DNA of 47,160 nucleotides. It comes from Allosalinactinospora lopnorensis. GTDB taxonomy: Bacteria > Actinomycetota > Actinomycetes > Streptosporangiales > Streptosporangiaceae. The notes under the pieces were generated by a model. The model worked only from the letters and a program-made list of their open reading frames with translations. It ran no database searches and had not been told where the DNA came from. The DNA is taken from positions 1-47,160 of the forward strand of contig NZ_LAJC01000045.1 of NCBI RefSeq assembly GCF_000981225.1, in the 5' to 3' direction. How positions within the stretch are numbered: the stretch's first letter is position 1; the number at the start of each line of letters is the position of its first letter. The position numbers and the translations under genes are program-made. Positions 37,749 through 47,090 of the stretch are shown here, one piece after another.

Positions 37749-38821
37749 TCAGAGGTGGTCGACCAGGGCGCGGGTGACCTCCTTCGTCGTGGCCTCACCC
37801 CCGACATCGGGGGTGAGGACGCCCTCGGCGGTGGCCGCGGTGATCGCCTGCCGCAGCGACGCGGCGGCGGAGGCCAGGCCCAGGTGGTCCAGCATGAGAG
37901 CGGCGCTTCCGAAGGCGCCGATCGGGTTGGCGATCCCCCGGCCGGCGATGTCGGGGGCGGAGCCGTGCACCGGTTCGAACATGCTGGGAAAGCGCCGCTC
38001 GACGTTGATGTTCGCGCTGGCCGCCACCCCGAGGCTGCCGACCAGCGCACTTCCGAGGTCGGAGAGGATGTCGGCGTGCAGGTTGGAGGCCACGACGACG
38101 GACAGGCTCTCGGGGCGCAGTACGAAGCGCGCGGCCATCGCGTCGACCAGCACGAGTTCGGTCTCGACATCGGGGTACTCCGCCGCCACCCGCTGGAAGA
38201 CCTCGTCCCAGAGCACCATCCCGTATTGCTGGGCGTTGCTCTTCGTGACCCCGGTGACCTTGGAGCGGCGGCGCTCGCGCGCGAGGTCGAAAGCGAAGCG
38301 CATGATGCGCTCGCACCCCGTCTCGGTGAACAGCGCCGACTGCACGGTGACCTCGTGGCCGACCCCGCGCGCTCCCAGGTTGCGCCCGCCCAGGCCGGCG
38401 TACTCCCCCTCGCTGTTCTCCCGGCCCACGACCCAGTCGAGGTCCGCCGTGTCGGCGCGCCGAAGAGGCTCTGCACGCCGGGGAGGAACCGCACCGGCCG
38501 GATGTTGGCCCACTGGTCGAAGCCCTGGCAGAGCGCCAGGCGCAGTCCCCACAGGCTGACGTGGTCCGGCACCGTCGGCCAGCCCACGGCTCCGAAGAAG
38601 ATCGCGTCGAAACCGCTGAGCAGGTCCAGACCGTCCTCGGGCATCATGCGCCCATGGCGGCCGTAGTAGTCCGATCCCCAGGGGAAGTGCTCCCAGGAGA
38701 GCTCGAACAGTTCGGCGCCGTCGGCGAGGGCGGACAGCACGGTCTGCGTCGCTTCGACGACTTCGGTTCCGACGCCGTCGGCGGGGACAGCGGCGATTCT
38801 GAAGGACGGGCGGGTGTTCAA
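37749..38821 (-). CDS. Tartrate/D-malate dehydrogenase-type enzyme, one frame break
   Basis: Isocitrate/isopropylmalate dehydrogenase superfamily, NAD- and metal-dependent oxidative decarboxylation of 2-hydroxyacids. Start TTG 38,821 is set by GGAGGAG at 38,833-38,827 with five bases of spacing. DHVSLWGLRLALCQGFDQWAN is close to the tartrate dehydrogenase type, and ENSEGEYAG, KSNAQQYG and EPVHGSAPDIAG follow. The frame breaks near 38,453-38,461 (SLFGA, then DTADLDWVVG); adding a base gives 358 codons. It lacks the canonical GDGIG, having PADGVGTE instead, which may alter the active site. Confidence 0.85.
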
Positions 38822-38975
38822 CGTGACTCCTCCGTGGCTGTACGGGAGGGGGCGGTGTGTGCTCGCCGGGCGTTTCCGAGAGTTCGGTGCGCGCCGGCCG
38901 GCGGCGGAACCAGCTGGGCGATCGGGGTCGGGAGACGGGAACGGCGCGAAGCGCTGCGTTGCGTCGCGGGGCCGC

Positions 38976-40037
38976 TCATAGGGCGTCGACGATGGCCAAC
39001 CCCAGATCCTCCGTGCCGGCCCTGCCCCCGATGTCGGGGGTCAGCGGTGCCTCGCCGGAGCCGAGGACCGATTCGACGGCGCGCATAACGTGTGCCGCGG
39101 CTTCCTCCTCGCCGAGGTGGTCGACCATCATGGCGGCGGACCAGATCTGGCCGATCGGGTTGGCGATCCCCTTGCCCGCGATGTCGGGCGCGGAGCCGTG
39201 CACCGGTTCGAACATCGAGGGGTGCACGCGCTCGGGATTGATGTTCGCCGAGGGGGCGACGCCGATGGTTCCCGTGACGCCGGGGCCCAGATCGGAGAGG
39301 ATGTCGCCGAACAGGTTGCTCCCGACCACCACATCGAAGCGTTCCGGCTGCATGACGAACTTGGCGCAGAGGATGTCGATGTGCTCCTGGCCGGTCTCGA
39401 CGTCCGGGTATTCCGCGGAGATCTCCGCGAACCGCTCATCCCAGTAGGGCATCGAGTGGTAGATCCCGTTCGATTTCGTGGCCAGTGTCAGGCTCCGGCG
39501 GCCGAGTTTTCTCGAGAACTCGAAGGCGTAGCGCAGGATCCGGTCCGTCGCCCGCCGGGTGAAAGTCGCCACCTGCAGGACCATCTCGTTCTCGGTGCCC
39601 GCGCCCTGGCGGCCTCCCATCTGCGAGTACTCGCCTTCGCTGTTCTCCCGGACCACCCAGAAGTCGATCTCCCCCGGCGTGCCGGTGTGCACGGGAGGAA
39701 CCAGGCCGGGAAGGAGGCGGACCGGGCGCAGGCTCACGTACTGGTCGAACTCCCTGCGGATCGGGATCAGCAGTCCCCAGAGGGAGACATGGTCGGAAAC
39801 ACCGGGAAAACCGACCGCGCCGAGCAGGATCGAGTCGTGGTCCCGCAGCCGGTCGATGCCGTCGTCGGGCATCATCCGCCCGCTCTTCCGGTAAGTCTCG
39901 CAACTCCAGTCGAAATGGCGGAATACGAGTTCGAAACCGTATTCGGAACTCACCCGATCAAGAACGCGCAGGGCCTCGGTCATCACTTCGTTGCCGATCC
40001 CGTCGCCGGGGACCACCGCGACTTCGTAGCTGCGCAC
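38976..40037 (-). CDS. Tartrate/D-malate dehydrogenase (decarboxylating) family
   Basis: 353 residues from GTG 40,037; GGAG with five bases of spacing supports it over upstream in-frame starts. It carries PGDGIGNEV, DHVSLWGLLIPIRREFDQY, RENSEGEYSQMGGRQG, the catalytic lysine and aspartates in ATKSNGIYH and SNLFGDILSDL, and EPVHGSAPDIAGKG. Tartrate dehydrogenases oxidise L- and meso-tartrate and decarboxylate D-malate; which reaction dominates cannot be read from sequence. First gene of the probable catabolic operon; paralogue of the next gene. Confidence 0.9.
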   Translation of the reverse strand: MRSYEVAVVPGDGIGNEVMTEALRVLDRVSSEYGFELVFRHFDWSCETYRKSGRMMPDDGIDRLRDHDSILLGAVGFPGVSDHVSLWGLLIPIRREFDQYVSLRPVRLLPGLVPPVHTGTPGEIDFWVVRENSEGEYSQMGGRQGAGTENEMVLQVATFTRRATDRILRYAFEFSRKLGRRSLTLATKSNGIYHSMPYWDERFAEISAEYPDVETGQEHIDILCAKFVMQPERFDVVVGSNLFGDILSDLGPGVTGTIGVAPSANINPERVHPSMFEPVHGSAPDIAGKGIANPIGQIWSAAMMVDHLGEEEAAAHVMRAVESVLGSGEAPLTPDIGGRAGTEDLGLAIVDAL

Positions 40038-40167
40038 ACAAACTCCAAGCGTACTGAATCGGCTTTCCGCCGCTCCCGGATAAAGCGGGGCGGTGGACCG
40101 TCCGGTCAGGTGAACATCTAATTTCAGGGCCTGCTGCACTGTCCAACACCGATATCCGATGGACTCG

Positions 40168-40182
40168 ATAGGCGGCGCCTAT
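40168..40182. promoter_or_regulatory. Candidate operator of the tartrate operon
   Basis: Perfect inverted repeat ATAGGC-GGC-GCCTAT, 131 bases upstream of the first dehydrogenase start and 75 bases after the LysR stop, in an otherwise AT-richer gap. Position fits a LysR-type activator site. Confidence 0.4.
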
Positions 40183-40256
40183 TCCCGATACCGATGGTGA
40201 ATACCCCTGCCCTCCGTCCACCGGGGGAGCTGAGGCGGCAGGGGAGCGGCGTGTGC

Positions 40257-41150
40257 CTAGCGGTGGGTGTTGTGCGCGGAGGCGAGGGCGATCTCGCGAA
40301 AGGAGCGGGCCGCGGGAGTCAGCGGCGCCCTCCGGTTCAGCAGGAAGATCCGGATCCATTGCGCGGGGTCGAGCTGCAGCACCTGCGCCCCGCCCCTGCG
40401 TGCCGTCCGGGTCCACGCTTCGGTCAGTATCGCCACTCCGGCGCCGTTGAGGACGAGCGGGAGGATGGCCTCGCGGTGGGCGACCTCGACCGCGATGGGG
40501 AAGTCCACCCCGTCCGCCTGGATCTGGTCGACGATATGGCGCATCCGGCTGCCGGCCGGGGCCGCGATGACCCACTGCCCGGCCAGCTGCTCCCAGGTGA
40601 TCCGGCCCACGTCGCCCAATGGGCGACCGGGAGGCGCCGCGAGGATGAACCTCTGCTCCTCGATCATGTGCGCCTGCACGCCCGGCGGCCGCAGTTCCTC
40701 CCCGGAACCCGCCAGGGCCAGCTCGCAGCTGCCGTCGCGTACGGCGTCGATGGCCTCCTGGACGGTGAATACCGCGTGCACGTTGACGACGATGCCGGGG
40801 TAGCGCTTGGTGAACCTGGTGACCATCGTGGTGAGGGGCTCGACGGCCTGCGACGGCATCGCGGCGATGTCGACCCGGCCGGAGCGCACCCCCTTGATGG
40901 ACTCCACCGTGGCCCGGGTCGTTTCGAGGTCGCGGAGTACCTGCCGGGCGGGGGCGACCATCGCGTGCCCGGCCTCGGTCAGCACGACACGGCGGCCGAC
41001 CCGGTGGAAGAGGGCGACCCCCAGGTCCCGCTCCAGCGTCTGGATCGCCTGGGACAGCGAGGGCTGCGCGACGTGCAGCCGCTCCGCCGCGCGGCTGAAC
41101 CCCTTGTGATCGACGATGGCGAGGAAGTACTCGAGCTGGCGGGCGTCCAT
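40257..41150 (-). CDS. LysR family regulator, probably of the tartrate genes
   Basis: 297 residues from ATG 41,150 (MDARQLEYFLAIVDHKGFSR). The helix-turn-helix has AQPSLSQAIQTLERDLGV, and the substrate-binding domain runs from about 90 to the end. It is immediately upstream of, and co-directional with, the dehydrogenase-tarD-tct genes, so it likely controls them and perhaps itself. It differs from the usual divergent arrangement. Confidence 0.92.
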   Translation of the reverse strand: MDARQLEYFLAIVDHKGFSRAAERLHVAQPSLSQAIQTLERDLGVALFHRVGRRVVLTEAGHAMVAPARQVLRDLETTRATVESIKGVRSGRVDIAAMPSQAVEPLTTMVTRFTKRYPGIVVNVHAVFTVQEAIDAVRDGSCELALAGSGEELRPPGVQAHMIEEQRFILAAPPGRPLGDVGRITWEQLAGQWVIAAPAGSRMRHIVDQIQADGVDFPIAVEVAHREAILPLVLNGAGVAILTEAWTRTARRGGAQVLQLDPAQWIRIFLLNRRAPLTPAARSFREIALASAHNTHR

Positions 41151-41406
41151 ACGAAATCCAGTCAACCAACCGCGGACAACAGGGCCAACCTATCGCCGTT
41201 CCCGACCCGCGGCGCAGGGCACGCCCGTGCGGCTTGTCCCGCGCAGGCTGGTTCCGAGACTGGAAGGACGGGGCGGGAGCCGGGGGAGCCGCCTCCCGCG
41301 CGAGCCGGCGCCCGGTGCCTTCAAGGGCTGCCGCCGGGCCCGAGGCGCACCGGCCCGGGGCGGCGGCGATCGGCGGCCCGGAACGTCTACCCATCGAGGG
41401 GGTCCG

Positions 41407-42888
41407 ATGCGCGTGCTGGTGACGGGGGCCACCGGCTATATCGGGGGCCGGCTGGTGCCCGAGCTGCTGCGAGAGGGGCACGAGGTCAGATGCCTGGCCC
41501 GTTCCCCGGGGAAGTTGCGGGACCACCCCTGGCGCGGGGAGGTCGAGGTGGTGGGCGGCGACGTGCTGGACCGCGAGAGCCTGGACGCCGCACTGGCCGG
41601 TGTCGAGGTCGCCTACTACCTCGTGCACGCCATGGCCGGGGGAGGCGGGTTCGCGCACCGCGACAGGGAGGCCGCCCAGGCGTTCGCCGGCGCCGCCGGC
41701 GCCGCCGGCGTCCGGCGCATCGTGTACCTGGGCGGGCTGACCCCGGCCGGCCAGGACCTCTCGCCCCACCTGCGGTCCCGCGCGCAGGTGGGGGAGGTCT
41801 TCCTCCGCTGCGCCGTCCCCGCGACCGTGCTGCGGGCCGCGGTCATCCTGGGGTCGGGCTCGGCCTCGTTCGAGATGCTGCGCTACCTCACCGAGCGGCT
41901 GCCGGTCATGACGACGCCGCGGTGGGTGTCGAACCGGGTCCAGCCGATCGCCGTCCGCGACGTGCTGCGGCTGCTGGTGAAGTCGGCGGAGCCGCCCGCG
42001 GAGACCAACCGCGGTTTCGACATCGGCGGACCCGACGTGCTGACCTATGCCGACATGATCCAGCGCTTCGCACGGGTCGCCGGAGTGCGGCCGCGGCTCA
42101 TCCTCCCGGTCCCTGTTCTCTCGCCCGGCCTGTCGAGCCTGTGGGTGGGCCTGGTCACCCCCGTTCCGGCCGGTATCGCCCGCCCTCTTGTGGAGTCCCT
42201 GCGCAACGAGGCCGTCTGCGCGGAGAACGACATCGCCGACTACCTCGACGACCGGGACCGCCTGGGATTCGAGGAGGCCGTGCGGCTGGCACTGCGGCGG
42301 ATCGGTGAGGCCCGGGTGGACACGCGCTGGTCGTCGGCGGACTGGCCGAGCGCGCCGTCGGACCCGTTGCCCACCGACCCCGACTGGGCGGGAGGATCGC
42401 TGTACGCGGACGAGCGGACCCGTCCGGTCCCGGCGTCCCGGACCGCGCTGTGGCAGGTGATCGAAGGCATCGGCGGAGAGCGGGGCTGGTACTCGTGGCG
42501 GTCCGCGTGGTCCGTACGCGGCTGGCTGGACCGCCTCGTCGGAGGGGTGGGGCTGCGCCGCGGCCGGCGCGACCCGAGGCGTCTGCGAGTGGGGGACTCG
42601 CTGGACTTCTGGCGAGTCGAAGCGATCGAGCCCGAGCGCCTGCTGCGCCTGCGCGCCGAGATGCGCCTTCCGGGCCTGGCCTGGTTGGAGCTGCGCGCCG
42701 AGCACCCGGCCGGGCGCGGCACGGTGCTCCGGCAGCGCGCCCTCTTCCACCCGCGGGGACTCGCCGGCCAGCTCTACTGGTGGGGGCTGGCGCCCCTGCA
42801 CGGGCTCGTCTTCGGCTCCATGGCACGCAACATCGCCGAGGCGGCCCGGAAGGCCGAGCAGGGCGGGCAGCAGCGCGGACCGCGCTGA
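41407..42888 (+). CDS. SDR-type NAD(P)-binding protein with DUF2867-like C-terminal domain
   Basis: 493 residues from ATG 41,407. The first 300 residues form an atypical SDR (NmrA/epimerase-like) fold with the dinucleotide loop TGATGYIGGRLVPELL and NRGFDIGGPDVLTY. From about 330 the DUF2867-like domain begins, with WQVIEGIGGERGWYSW and ending FHPRGLAGQLYWWGLAPLH. Reaction unknown; related proteins are annotated as putative reductases or epimerases. It is divergent from the LysR gene across 256 bases that hold no recognisable element. Confidence 0.85.
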   Translation: MRVLVTGATGYIGGRLVPELLREGHEVRCLARSPGKLRDHPWRGEVEVVGGDVLDRESLDAALAGVEVAYYLVHAMAGGGGFAHRDREAAQAFAGAAGAAGVRRIVYLGGLTPAGQDLSPHLRSRAQVGEVFLRCAVPATVLRAAVILGSGSASFEMLRYLTERLPVMTTPRWVSNRVQPIAVRDVLRLLVKSAEPPAETNRGFDIGGPDVLTYADMIQRFARVAGVRPRLILPVPVLSPGLSSLWVGLVTPVPAGIARPLVESLRNEAVCAENDIADYLDDRDRLGFEEAVRLALRRIGEARVDTRWSSADWPSAPSDPLPTDPDWAGGSLYADERTRPVPASRTALWQVIEGIGGERGWYSWRSAWSVRGWLDRLVGGVGLRRGRRDPRRLRVGDSLDFWRVEAIEPERLLRLRAEMRLPGLAWLELRAEHPAGRGTVLRQRALFHPRGLAGQLYWWGLAPLHGLVFGSMARNIAEAARKAEQGGQQRGPR

Positions 42889-42923
42889 CCACCCGGCCCC
42901 GGCGTGCGGGAGCGAACCTCCGG

Positions 42924-42949
42924 CCGGCACCGCCCGCGTGCGGTGCCGG
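42924..42949. terminator. Bidirectional terminator between SDR gene and tspO
   Basis: Perfect 10-bp arms CCGGCACCGC and GCGGTGCCGG with a 6-base loop, placed between convergent stops. Confidence 0.65.
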
Positions 42950-42952
42950 CGG

Positions 42953-43453
42953 TCAGTTCTGCAGCCAGACCGAGAGGTTCAGCGCCCCGGCGTAGACCAC
43001 CCACGCCAGGTACGGCAGGAGCAGCGCCGCCGCGGCGCGGCTGCGTCGCGCCGCCAGTACCACCAGCACCGCGATCGAGGCCGCGAGCAGGCAGACCCAG
43101 CCGAAAGCCGCCCCGTACCACCCGGCGCCGAAGAAGATCCAGGACCATGCGGCGTTCAGCGCCAGGTGCGCCGCGTACACCACGAAGAACCCGCGGGCCA
43201 CGGTGAGGCCGGCGGCCCGCCACACCAGCCACCCCGCGGCGGCGATCAGCAGGTACAGCACCGTCCAGGCCGGGCTGAACAGCCACTGCGGAGGCGCCCA
43301 AGCGGGCAGCTGCAGCCGGGTGTAGACCTCACCGGCGCCGATCGACGCGAGCCCTCCGAGGAGGGCGGTCAGCGCGACGGCCGCGGCGAAGCCGGCCGCG
43401 GCGAGGACCGCGCGTCCCGGCGGCACCGGCCTGCCGGAGGAGATCGCGGACAT
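42953..43453 (-). CDS. tspO: TspO/MBR family membrane protein
   Basis: 166 residues, five membrane helices, rich in tryptophan. Typical TspO stretches are visible: LPAWAPPQWLFSPAWTVLYL, LALNAAWSWIFFGAGWYG and a C-terminal PYLAWVVYAGALNLSVW. TspO proteins bind porphyrins or heme and modulate tetrapyrrole and carotenoid pathways in photosynthetic bacteria (CrtK). Its place beside crtY on the same strand fits an association with pigment synthesis, but there is no direct proof. Confidence 0.93.
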   Translation of the reverse strand: MSAISSGRPVPPGRAVLAAAGFAAAVALTALLGGLASIGAGEVYTRLQLPAWAPPQWLFSPAWTVLYLLIAAAGWLVWRAAGLTVARGFFVVYAAHLALNAAWSWIFFGAGWYGAAFGWVCLLAASIAVLVVLAARRSRAAAALLLPYLAWVVYAGALNLSVWLQN

Positions 43454-43531
43454 CAGCGCTTCCTCGTTTCGCCGTAGACGGTACGCTCAGGGCGACTATC
43501 CGGTCGGGAGCCGCGCAAACACCAGAGGCCC

Positions 43532-43550
43532 CCCGGAAGGGCCCTCCGGG
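43532..43550 (-). terminator. Weak stem-loop after crtY
   Basis: CCCGGA and TCCGGG flank AGGGCCC just past the crtY stop on the minus strand; short stem, no T-run. Confidence 0.3.
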
Positions 43551-43563
43551 AGGTACGGGACGT

Positions 43564-44745
43564 TCACCCGGGGCGCAGGGTCCGCCACGCGTGCTCGGCC
43601 GTGGTCGCCGACATCGGAACCAGCGGCACCGTGGCCCCCATGGCCAGCTCGCGCGGCAGCGTCGAGTGGCCGTCGAGGAAGTCCAGGACATCACGCAGTG
43701 AGTTGCGGCCGAACAGCCGGGCGAAGAATTCGGCGCCGTCCAGCCGCCCGGTGTCCAGGGCGCGCAGCAGGACGGCGTCCATGGCCAGGTGCCGCCGGCG
43801 GTGCGGGACCGGCGGAACGGGGACTCGGCCGCGCGCCAGCGCCCGCACCACCGCGGCCGCCTGCCGCTGGATGCCGCTGAAGGTGTAACCGGTGGACGGG
43901 CGCGTCGCCCCTCCCGCCGCTCCGATCCGGAAGACCCGGCGTCCCGCTCGCGTGCGGAACCGGGCGCTGGTCATCGGGATGGCCCCCTGCTCGGTGGCGG
44001 TCACCGTGAACTCATCGAGCCGCAGAACGCGCCCGGTGTAGTCGCGCAGCGCGCGCTCGTACCCGGCGTCGTCCAGGATCTGCCTGGTGAACTCGGTGTA
44101 CTCGACCAGGGCCTCGCGCGCCGACAGGGGAAGCAGGTAGCCGAAGGACACCCCGTTGGGCGGCTGCGGCGTCCGCAGGTCCATGAGCACGACGTCGTCG
44201 GGGTCGAAGGCGTCCTCCTCGGTGCGTACGAACCAGCCGCGGAAGTGCTGCAGGAGCGTCGTCGGCGCCGGCGGGAGGCGGGAGGGCGGCCGGGAGTCGA
44301 ACACCCAGCGCGCGGCGAGGGCGAAAGGGACGCCGGCCGGGTCCACGGCCCGGACCGCGGCGCGCCCGGGGCCGTCCTCGATACCGGTGACAGCGGCGTC
44401 GTAAGGCGTGACGCCGCCGTCCAGCCCCGATCTCACGTGCGCTTCGAAGTCGCCGGAGCGGAGCATCTTGTAGGCAAGGGGCGCGACCCGCGAGCGGCGC
44501 CGGCGGCCGTCGGGGCCGATCACCGCGAGCCGGTCCCAGCGGGCGGCCAGGATCCCGTCCCACTCCCCGCCGTCGTGTTCCCAGAAGCACCAGGTGCGCG
44601 CCGGGGCGCGCAAGGGGCCCGGGGGCGGCTCCAACAGCGCGATCCCGCCCCTCCCGGCGCCCGGCAGGTTCGCCCTCGCCAAGCGGTGGGTAAGGGACAG
44701 CCCAGCGGCGCCGGCACCCACGACGGCCACGTCGAACTCGCGCAT
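43564..44745 (-). CDS. crtY: Lycopene beta-cyclase CrtY (FAD-dependent)
   Basis: Cyclises lycopene ends to beta-ionone rings, giving beta-carotene. 393 residues from ATG 44,745 (MREFDVAVVGAGAAGLSLTH, the dinucleotide loop); ATG 44,757 is an alternative. Family motifs: RTWCFWEHD, LQHFRGWFVRTEEDAFDPDD, EYTEFT and IGAAGGATRPSTGYTFSGIQ. Divergent from crtT by 58 bases, so both could share one control region. Confidence 0.94.
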   Translation of the reverse strand: MREFDVAVVGAGAAGLSLTHRLARANLPGAGRGGIALLEPPPGPLRAPARTWCFWEHDGGEWDGILAARWDRLAVIGPDGRRRRSRVAPLAYKMLRSGDFEAHVRSGLDGGVTPYDAAVTGIEDGPGRAAVRAVDPAGVPFALAARWVFDSRPPSRLPPAPTTLLQHFRGWFVRTEEDAFDPDDVVLMDLRTPQPPNGVSFGYLLPLSAREALVEYTEFTRQILDDAGYERALRDYTGRVLRLDEFTVTATEQGAIPMTSARFRTRAGRRVFRIGAAGGATRPSTGYTFSGIQRQAAAVVRALARGRVPVPPVPHRRRHLAMDAVLLRALDTGRLDGAEFFARLFGRNSLRDVLDFLDGHSTLPRELAMGATVPLVPMSATTAEHAWRTLRPG

Positions 44746-44803
44746 GCCGACCAGCATTGCACGGGGGCCCGCCCGCTTCCACGACAGCCACGGACGGGGT
44801 TTC

Positions 44804-45556
44804 ATGCGCGGTCTGACACCAAAGATGGCAGCACAGGCGGTGACCGGAGAGTTCGACCATGCCGCAGCCTCCTACGACCGGATGGTGGGCGCGAACCCGG
44901 GCTACCACCGGCATCTGCGGATGTCGGCCCGGCGGCTCGGGCTCGCCGGCGGCGGCGCGGGGCTGCGGGTGCTCGACCTGGGGTGCGGCACGGGCGCCTC
45001 CACCGCCGCTCTGCTACGCGCCCTGCCGCGGGCCGAGATCATCGGGGTGGACGCCTCCGCGGGCATGCTCGCGGAGGCCCGCTCCAAGCGCTGGCCTCCG
45101 GCGGCCCGGTTCGTGCACGCCCGCGTCCAGGACCTGACCCCCGAGCTGCTCGGCGGCCCGGCCGACGCACTGCTCGCCGCCTACCTGCTGCGCAACTGCC
45201 CCGATCTCGACGCGGCGCTCGCCGCGATGCGCTCGCTGCTGCGCCCCGGCGGGCGGCTCGCGCTGCACGAGTACTCGGTGGCAGACTCGGCCGCGGCCGG
45301 TGTGGTGTGGTCCCTGGTCTCCTGGGGGGTCATCATCCCGCTGGGCCGGGTCCGCACCGGACGCGCCGACCTGTACCGCTACCTGTGGCGCAGCGTGCTG
45401 GACTTCGACGGCGCCGCGGCCCTGCGCCGGCGCATGCGCGCCGCGGGACTGGAGAACGTGCGCACGGTGCCGCTGCCCGGATGGCAGCGCGGCATCACGC
45501 ACACCTTCCTCGGGCGCGTCCCGGAGCGGGCCGCGGACGGGGAGGGGGCGCGGTGA
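44804..45556 (+). CDS. crtT: SAM-dependent methyltransferase CrtT-like
   Basis: 250 residues from ATG 44,804 with GGACGGGG upstream; ATG 44,825 is possible. It has the class I methyltransferase fold: motif I VLDLGCGTGASTA, then IIGVDASAGML and a ubiE-like LLRPGGRLALHEYSV. Genes of this kind lie between crtY and crtU in streptomycete isorenieratene clusters and are called crtT, but their reaction is not firmly known. The stop overlaps the crtU start (GTGA). Confidence 0.85.
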   Translation: MRGLTPKMAAQAVTGEFDHAAASYDRMVGANPGYHRHLRMSARRLGLAGGGAGLRVLDLGCGTGASTAALLRALPRAEIIGVDASAGMLAEARSKRWPPAARFVHARVQDLTPELLGGPADALLAAYLLRNCPDLDAALAAMRSLLRPGGRLALHEYSVADSAAAGVVWSLVSWGVIIPLGRVRTGRADLYRYLWRSVLDFDGAAALRRRMRAAGLENVRTVPLPGWQRGITHTFLGRVPERAADGEGAR

Positions 45557-47090
45557 GCGCTCCGCGACGCGATCCGCGGGCGGTGGTACTCCCTCCGCCC
45601 GCCCCGAAGGGAACCGCGCCGCGGACGCACCCCGTGCGGCCGTCATCGGCGGGGGTATCGCGGGGCTGGCCGCCGCCACCGCGCTGGCCGAGCGGGGGGT
45701 GCGCACCGCCGTGCTAGAGCGCGAGGACGGGCTCGGCGGGCGCCTGCGGGGCTGGCCCACGACCCTGCGCGACGGCACGACCGTCACCATGACCCGCGGG
45801 TTCCACGCGTTCTTCCGGCAGTACTACAACCTGCGCGCACTGCTGGCCCGCGCCGACCCCGGCCTGGGGATGCTCACCCCTCTGCCGGACTACCCGCTCG
45901 TCCACACCGCGGGCCTGGAGGACCGGTTCGCGGGCCTGCCGGCCGCACCGCCGTGGAACGCGGTGGCGCTCGCCGCGCGCAGCCCCAGCTTCCCCGCGCG
46001 CGAGCTGGCCGGTGTCAACATCGCCGCGGCCCTGCAGCTGCTGGACGTGGACGTCCCGGGGATCTACCGCCGGCTCGACCACGTGGACGCGGTGGAGCTG
46101 CTCACCGCGGTGCGCTTCCCGCGCAGTGCCCGGCACCTGGCGTTCGAGGTGTTCTCCCGCAGCTTCTTCGCGGATCCGCGGCGGCTGTCGGCCGCGGAGC
46201 TCGCCGTCATGTTCCACGTCTACTTCCTCGGCTCCAGCGAGGGCCTGCTGTTCGACGTCCCCAGCTCTCCTTTCCCCCAGGCGCTGTGGGATCCGCTCGC
46301 CGAACACCTGGAGCGCCTCGGAGCCGAGATCCGCACCGGCGCACCGGTCGACCGGGTGGATCCGGGCGCCCGGCGCAGGTTCGCCGTCCGCCCGGCCGGC
46401 GGCCCGGCCGAGGAGTTCGACGCCGTGGTGCTGGCCACGGATACCGGCGGGCTGCGCGCGCTGGCCGAGGCGTCCCCGGGGCTGGCCGTACCGGCGTGGC
46501 GGGAGCTCGCCAAACGGCTACCGGGCGCCCCGCCGTTCCTCGTCTCCCGGCTGTGGCTGGACCGCCCTGTGCGCCCGGAGCGGCCGGGGTTCCTGGGCAC
46601 CGGCGGCTATCCGACGCTCGACAACATCAGCGTGCTGGAGCGCTACGAGGACCAGGCCCGGTCCTGGGCGGCGCGCACCGGCGGCTCGGTCGTCGAGCTG
46701 CACGCCTACGCCCTGGCCGAGGGGTGCGATGAGCGCGCCGAACGCGGTCGGCTGGTGGCCCAGATGCACCGCGTCTACCCCGAGACGGCCGGAGCGGGGA
46801 TCGTGGACGAGCGCCACGAACTGCGCGCGGACTGCCCGCTCTTCCCGCCCGGCGGCTTCGGCGACCGCCCGAGGACCGCCACCCCGGACCCGTGGCTGGT
46901 GGTGGCGGGCGACCACGTGCGGGTCGACCTGCCGGTCGCGCTGATGGAACGCGCCGCGACCAGCGGAACGCTCGCCGCCAACGTCCTGCTGAGCCGCTGG
47001 GGGCTGCGGGGGCACCCGGTGCGGAGCGTCCCCCGGCGCGGTCGGACGGCACTGCTGCGCGCCCTCGCCCGGTGGGCCCGCCGGCCGTGA
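45553..47090 (+). CDS. crtU: Beta-carotene desaturase/methyltransferase CrtU (isorenieratene synthase type), one frame break
   Basis: Converts beta-ionone rings to aromatic phi rings with methyl migration. GTG 45,553 overlaps the crtT stop but is in a different frame from the FAD-binding domain. A single base lost between about 45,565 and 45,635 (PPPAP, then EGNRAADAPRAAVIGGGIAG) explains it and gives 513 codons. Motifs: GGGIAGLAAATALAERG, TRGFHAFFRQYYNLR, SRSFFADPRRLSAAEL, FHVYFLGSSEGLLFDVP, and a C-terminal WLVVAGDHVRVDLPVALMER. No alternative start exists in the second frame. Confidence 0.92.

Noticed and set aside
36491-38821. Apparent 776-residue fusion of a dehydrogenase N-terminus with D-tartrate dehydratase
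   Set aside because: The middle third is nonsense created by a one-base frame loss near 38,457; the two genes have separate starts, ribosome sites and stops once corrected.
40194-42308. 704-codon plus-strand frame over the LysR gene and the SDR gene
   Set aside because: Shadow of two real genes; the SDR protein is in another plus frame with a Rossmann motif.
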